Shown: positions 60,435 to 64,000 of the stretch, piece after piece
Layout: each line of letters opens with the position of its first letter
Numbering within the stretch: the stretch's first letter is position 1
Source: JABFXX01 sp964419605
GTDB taxonomy: Bacteria; Myxococcota_A; Polyangia; Haliangiales; Haliangiaceae
Assembly: GCA_964419605.1 (NCBI GenBank)
Contig: CAYQQM010000002.1
Span: 66,585-130,584, forward strand
Direction: 5' to 3'
Length of the DNA stretch: 64,000 bases
The notes under the pieces: generated by a model
Told to the model about the DNA's origin: nothing
Seen by the model: only the letters and a program-made list of their open reading frames with translations
Database searches by the model: none
Translations under genes and position numbers: made by a program

Positions 60435-61055
60435 ATGGTAGTCCTCGCGCTGCGAATCAAGTCCGCCGAAGAGTGGAGCGAACACGCCCCGAGCGAGTCG
60501 GGGGGCGAAGTCCTTTTTGTACCAACGACCGACGAGTTGCACGCAGGACAGCCGGTCATTGTCGAGGTGGCATCGAGCCTGCTACCCAACAAGGTATTGC
60601 TTCGCGGCACAGTGCAGTCGTGGCGGCCAGCGTTGCCGCGAATGCGCGTGCGCGCCGGCGCAACCATTCAGTTCGATCAGGACGAACAGGTCAAGCTAAC
60701 CTTCTTGCACGATGTATTCTCGGGAAAGCGCACCGACGTGTCGCGCCGACGCCATCATCGCCTGCCGCTTCAGTTTGCCTGCCGGTATCGCGTTGCGAAC
60801 AGCCACACGTTTGTCGAGTCGGCCATCTCAGAAATCGGCGTCGGCGGCGCGCTGCTTACCACGCCGTCGCCGCTCCCCCTCGACACAGAAGTCACGATCG
60901 AAATAACTCCCCCCGGTGCGGCCGCTCCGCTGCCGATCACGGGGCGGGTTTCGTACCACGCTCCCTCGGGGAAGTCCGGACTCCGATTCGTCAGCCGAGA
61001 TAGCGATGGAGATAGCCGACTGCGCGAGCTCGTGCGGCGATTTCGGATGTCGTGA
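60435..61055 (+). CDS. PilZ-domain protein with degenerate ligand motif
   Basis: 206 residues. A first beta domain (about 10-95) is followed by a PilZ-like domain (about 100-200): RRRHHR (104-109) fits the RxxxR arm that grips cyclic di-GMP, but the D/NxSxxG loop reads EIGVGG (133-138). Such loops often bind weakly or not at all. The protein probably helps motility or envelope regulation. It may receive a signal from the GGDEF enzyme encoded at 6591, though they are far apart. Confidence 0.75.
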   Translation: MVVLALRIKSAEEWSEHAPSESGGEVLFVPTTDELHAGQPVIVEVASSLLPNKVLLRGTVQSWRPALPRMRVRAGATIQFDQDEQVKLTFLHDVFSGKRTDVSRRRHHRLPLQFACRYRVANSHTFVESAISEIGVGGALLTTPSPLPLDTEVTIEITPPGAAAPLPITGRVSYHAPSGKSGLRFVSRDSDGDSRLRELVRRFRMS

Positions 61056-61393
61056 CTGCGTCGAAACGCCCCGGCGCGCGTGCACCCGCGCGCACGTTAG
61101 AAACAGTCACCGCAAAACAGGCCATCGCAGCGGCGCTGTCGCTGCGAGGCATCGCGGGCCAGGTCCGCATCGAACGCCTCACGACCGAATGGACCGACCT
61201 CGTCGGCAGCAAGATCGCCGCCCGAACCCGGCCGCGCGGCATTCACGGCCGGGCCCTTGTGATCGAAGTTGCCAGCTCCGCATGGCTACAAGAACTCACT
61301 ATGCTGCGCCCCCAACTGCTGGCCCAGCTCCTCACTCGCATCGGCGAGCCGCGACTTTTCGACGAGATTTCATTTCGCATCGCCGGACGGTAG
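61052..61393 (+). CDS. DUF721 / DciA-like protein
   Basis: 113 residues from a GTG overlapping the PilZ stop. The DUF721 pattern is visible: WTDLVGSKIAARTRPRGIHG, RALVIEVASSAWLQEL, cut here to RALVIEVASSAWLQEL with QLLAQLLTRIGEP. DciA helps load the replicative helicase; the short variant here matches. It is the last gene of a PilZ-DUF721 pair. Confidence 0.85.
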   Translation: MTASKRPGARAPARTLETVTAKQAIAAALSLRGIAGQVRIERLTTEWTDLVGSKIAARTRPRGIHGRALVIEVASSAWLQELTMLRPQLLAQLLTRIGEPRLFDEISFRIAGR

Positions 61394-61464
61394 GCCCATG
61401 CCCAACCGTTCCGGTTCCCTCCGTCTACTATGCATCGAGTTCGAGAAGCGCAAGGATCGCGGAA

Positions 61465-62100
61465 CTAACGCGGATTCGCACGCGCCACGGCGAACCAATA
61501 GCCGTCGTGCTCGACGCACCAGGACTCGATCTGCACGGGAAGCTTTTGCGGATCGACGACTACGACAGCATCGTCGACCACTTCTACTTCTTGAAACCCC
61601 ACGTAGCGTCGCACGATCGGATCGACAGCTTTATAGACCGCCTCCTTGATCGCAAACACCCTGGTCAGCCATTTGCCGACCACCGCGGGTTCGCGCGGCG
61701 TGAGGATGCGGGCGCCAATGTCGCCGCGAGGTGCGATGGCTCGCTCCATGTCAATCCCAAGGTTGCCGAGCGCCGCCGGCGCAGCGATCGCAACCGCACA
61801 CCCACCTTTGTGCGAAATCGAGCCGGACCACCCAGCCGGCAAAGTAGGTGCACCGCGATCGTCGCTGAGGATGGGCATATTCCCACTGACCATTCGGTGC
61901 ATCGCGGTACGTCCGGCAACAAACTCGCGTAGGCGCACACCGACGAGCCGCTGAGCGTGCGCGCGCTCCAGCGCAGGAAGATCCACGATGACGTCGGCAA
62001 CATCGGCTTCGGCGAGGTCGACGATGGCGCATCGACCAAAGGGCGTAACGAGCGTGTCCCCCGACTTCAGCAAACCACCACATTCGCACCGAGAGCACAC
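61465..62100 (-). CDS. 4'-phosphopantetheinyl transferase (Sfp/EntD-like)
   Basis: 211 residues from the ATG at 62100, which lies 33 bases inside the end of aroA; a later TTG (near LLKSGD) would avoid the overlap. The family motifs are WSGSISHKGGCAVAIAA, LGIDMERAI and FAIKEAVYKAVDP (metal and CoA binding). It activates acyl- or peptidyl-carrier proteins; many natural-product genes in this type of organism would need it. Confidence 0.88.
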   Translation of the reverse strand: MCSRCECGGLLKSGDTLVTPFGRCAIVDLAEADVADVIVDLPALERAHAQRLVGVRLREFVAGRTAMHRMVSGNMPILSDDRGAPTLPAGWSGSISHKGGCAVAIAAPAALGNLGIDMERAIAPRGDIGARILTPREPAVVGKWLTRVFAIKEAVYKAVDPIVRRYVGFQEVEVVDDAVVVVDPQKLPVQIESWCVEHDGYWFAVARANPR

Positions 62101-63401
62101 ATGGCGGCTGCAAATCCCGGATACGAAGTCGCGACGTTGTCAGCATCGTCGACCAGGGTCTCACCCGACGCGACCAGTCCGCCGACAGCTCCCGCCATCG
62201 CAATGCGATGATCGCCTTGGGCATCGATGTGGGCCGCATCAAAAGGTCGGTCAGGACGGCCTTCGATCGTAAAACCGTCGGGCGTAGCTTCGCACGCCAC
62301 GCCAAACGCGCGCACCATTGCACACGTCGACGCGATGCGATCAGACTCCTTCACGCGCAGCTCGCCGGCATCGCGCACAATCGTAGTTCCCCGCGCCCGG
62401 GCGGCAAGGACAGCGAGAATCGGCAATTCGTCGATCGAGCGCACCGCGCGCTCGCCTGCAATGGTCGTCGCTCGCAGCTCGCTCGCGACCCCGCGCACCA
62501 CCAACGTGGCGGTGGGTTCAGGCCCCGTTGCAACGCGGTCCTCCAGTTCAACCCGCCCGCCCATGTCAGCGATCGCGTCGAGAAACCCGGTGCGAGTCGG
62601 GTTCACGCACACTCCCGGTAGCCGTACCTCGCTTGCACCTGCGAGCAATGCCGCTGCGACCAGAAATGCCGATGAAGACGGGTCGCTCGGAACGTCGAAC
62701 CCGGCGCCGGAAAGCCGGCGATCCCAACCTCTCGCGCGGATAGCGATGGTTCGGGTGCGGACTTCGATAGGCGCTCCAAGATAGGCGAGCATGCGCTCGG
62801 TGTGATCTCTACTTGGCCCCGGTTCGCTGACCGAGGTAACCCCATCGGCGTAGAGACCGGCGAGTAAAATCGCGGTCTTTACCTGGGCAGACGCCATCTC
62901 GAGCTCGATCTCGAGCGGGCGCAACGGCCCTGTCGCGGGTCCCACGACCAACGGAGGCACGATATCGCTACCGCGTGCCACGCCGGTAATCACAGCGCCC
63001 ATGCGGCGCAGAGGCTCGGACACGCGCCGCATGGGCCGCGTAGACAGCGACGCATCACCGACGAGTGTCGTGGGGAACGCTTGACCCGCAACCAATCCGC
63101 ATAGCAGCCGAATCGTCGTTCCGGAGTTTCCGCAGTCGATCGCCGACTCCGGTGCTCGCATCCCAGCAAGTCCAGTACCCGCAATAACCAGCGCGTCGCC
63201 GTCGCGCGTAATTGTGGCGCCGAGCTGCGCGATGGCTTTGGCCGAGCGGCCGTTGTCGGCTCCATCGCCCAGCCCGCGCACGCGGATCGGCGTGTGCGAC
63301 AACAGCGAAAACAACAGAGCGCGATGGCCGATGGATTTGTCACCTGGAATGGCAACGGTGCCCGAAAGCGGACGGGTTGCTGGCTGGCTACGGAGTTTCA
63401 T
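62067..63401 (-). CDS. aroA: EPSP synthase (3-phosphoshikimate 1-carboxyvinyltransferase)
   Basis: 444 residues from ATG 63401. Substrate-binding motifs are VAIPGDKSIGHRALLFS, IDCGNSGTTIRLLCGL, SLSTRPMRRVSEPL, PSDPSSSAFLVAAAL and RVKESDRIAS. It catalyses the sixth step of the shikimate pathway. The usual GDKSISHR has one change (Ile-Gly, so GDKSIGHR). Its 3' end overlaps the phosphopantetheinyl transferase start. Confidence 0.95.
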   Translation of the reverse strand: MKLRSQPATRPLSGTVAIPGDKSIGHRALLFSLLSHTPIRVRGLGDGADNGRSAKAIAQLGATITRDGDALVIAGTGLAGMRAPESAIDCGNSGTTIRLLCGLVAGQAFPTTLVGDASLSTRPMRRVSEPLRRMGAVITGVARGSDIVPPLVVGPATGPLRPLEIELEMASAQVKTAILLAGLYADGVTSVSEPGPSRDHTERMLAYLGAPIEVRTRTIAIRARGWDRRLSGAGFDVPSDPSSSAFLVAAALLAGASEVRLPGVCVNPTRTGFLDAIADMGGRVELEDRVATGPEPTATLVVRGVASELRATTIAGERAVRSIDELPILAVLAARARGTTIVRDAGELRVKESDRIASTCAMVRAFGVACEATPDGFTIEGRPDRPFDAAHIDAQGDHRIAMAGAVGGLVASGETLVDDADNVATSYPGFAAAMCALGANVVVC

Positions 63402-63999
63402 GGCGGGGCGGCAGCATCGCACGAGCACGCTCTACGACGCGAGCCAGATGGCGCGGACCCATCACAATAACCGCCCCTGCCCATCGGCCGCGATGCACAA
63501 TGCGCGCCCGCTCAAGACTTGGCGCTAGGCCAAGTGCTCGTACGACGGGCTCCCTCCCTGCCGCCGCGAGCGCGTGTCGCAAAGCCTCTGCAAAGCGGCG
63601 ACCCGAGGATGATGGATTTTCGGTTCCGGGATCCGTCGCGTCGGCCTCGAGCACCAGGGCCGCGTCATCGGCAACGTCGCTCCACAGCGAAAGTTGTGCA
63701 GGAGCTTCCATGCCGATCATGCGGGCGAATGCGATTCGGGCGTCGAACGACAGCAGGGCCGAAACTCGCAGCACTGCGCCCGTAGCCCCTCGAGGCGCCG
63801 AACGGGCGCGCAGGTCGCGCACAGGTCCGGGGATCGAAGGGGGCTGTTCGGTGGCAAGCGCAGCGCGCGTCGCGAGTAGACCCGTCCAGGCTTCGGGTCC
63901 AAAGGCGATCACATCAGGCGCCACTCGTACGCTGCCCTTAGGGCCCTTAGGCACTGTCCCTAAATAAGCTGATCGGCTGCGGCTTCGCATCCCGGGCAC
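63388..63999 (-). CDS. Unknown protein, possibly truncated by the window end
   Basis: About 203 codons from a GTG at 63999, so a start further right beyond the window is possible. It overlaps the aroA start by 14 bases, which supports an operon with aroA. The composition is Ala/Arg-rich (ATRAALATEQPPSIPGPV, ARIVHRGRWAGAVIVMGPRH) with a late alternating beta-helix pattern. No family is recognised. Confidence 0.45.
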   Translation of the reverse strand: MPGMRSRSRSAYLGTVPKGPKGSVRVAPDVIAFGPEAWTGLLATRAALATEQPPSIPGPVRDLRARSAPRGATGAVLRVSALLSFDARIAFARMIGMEAPAQLSLWSDVADDAALVLEADATDPGTENPSSSGRRFAEALRHALAAAGREPVVRALGLAPSLERARIVHRGRWAGAVIVMGPRHLARVVERARAMLPPRHETP

Positions 64000-64000
64000 C

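Overview
The window looks like chromosomal DNA of a high-GC Gram-negative bacterium, most probably a Myxococcota (Kofleriaceae/Haliangium-like or another former deltaproteobacterial group). The reasons are the many small lipoproteins and outer-membrane barrels, the delta-60-repeat lipoprotein, the DUF4266/DUF3570 pair, a split ATP synthase locus (F0 genes only, no F1 genes or b subunit nearby), a large AAA-TPR regulator and an Mla-type envelope lipid transport operon. The taxonomic call is inferred from gene content, not from a marker-gene comparison.

Layout. 1-2134: end of hemL, then atpZ-atpI-atpB-atpE closed by a clear intrinsic terminator. 2162-7517: a cyclic-nucleotide-binding protein, a secreted protein, a GNAT, moaC-glmS, a small lipoprotein and a diguanylate cyclase. 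7572-10792: tRNA-Gly followed by a decayed 3.1-kb integrative element bounded by a copy of the tRNA 3' end; it holds an integrase remnant and a toxin-antitoxin-like pair with a frameshifted PIN gene. 10834-13469: a Spy/CpxP-like sensor, response regulator and histidine kinase operon in which the kinase carries a LiaF-like N-terminal domain. 13681-15719: a GNAT, a MAPEG protein and a P-loop NTPase. 15861-22220: an HTTM (gamma-carboxylase-like) membrane protein, a Fur-box-like site, an imelysin lipoprotein, a FecA-like TonB receptor and a delta-60-repeat lipoprotein, read as an iron-uptake locus. 22374-25388: accessory DNA with a Fic/antitoxin remnant, degenerate sequence, a Cys-rich secreted protein and lipoproteins. 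25398-33940: housekeeping genes lspA, ileS, dCMP deaminase, an M15-like peptidase, recN, nadK, rplM and rpsI. 34422-41586: pyruvate dehydrogenase operon (pdhA, pdhB, pdhC, lpd) joined to lipA through a MITE-like inverted repeat, then an aminotransferase. 41642-48482: a GspC-like PDZ lipoprotein and a leftward five-gene operon alr-mlaE-mlaF-mlaD-ugpQ preceded by a Crp/Fnr regulator. 48718-52735: thiS-thiG-thiE, tRNA-Thr, a PlsC-like acyltransferase and a tRNA nucleotidyltransferase, with two further intergenic inverted repeats. 52737-58232: an AAA-TPR regulator divergent from a four-gene envelope cluster (CX5CH lipoprotein, SH3-barrel protein, DUF4266, DUF3570). 58319-63999: a coiled-coil protein, a dolichol-phosphate-mannose-synthase-like GT2, a PilZ protein, DciA-like DUF721, a phosphopantetheinyl transferase, aroA and an unknown gene running off the window.

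The most unusual pieces are the LiaF-domain/histidine-kinase fusion, the MlaD homologue whose C-terminal third looks like a beta-barrel, the DUF4266/DUF3570 cluster, the Fur-box imelysin/HTTM/TonB locus, and three separate intergenic inverted repeats that abut stop codons.
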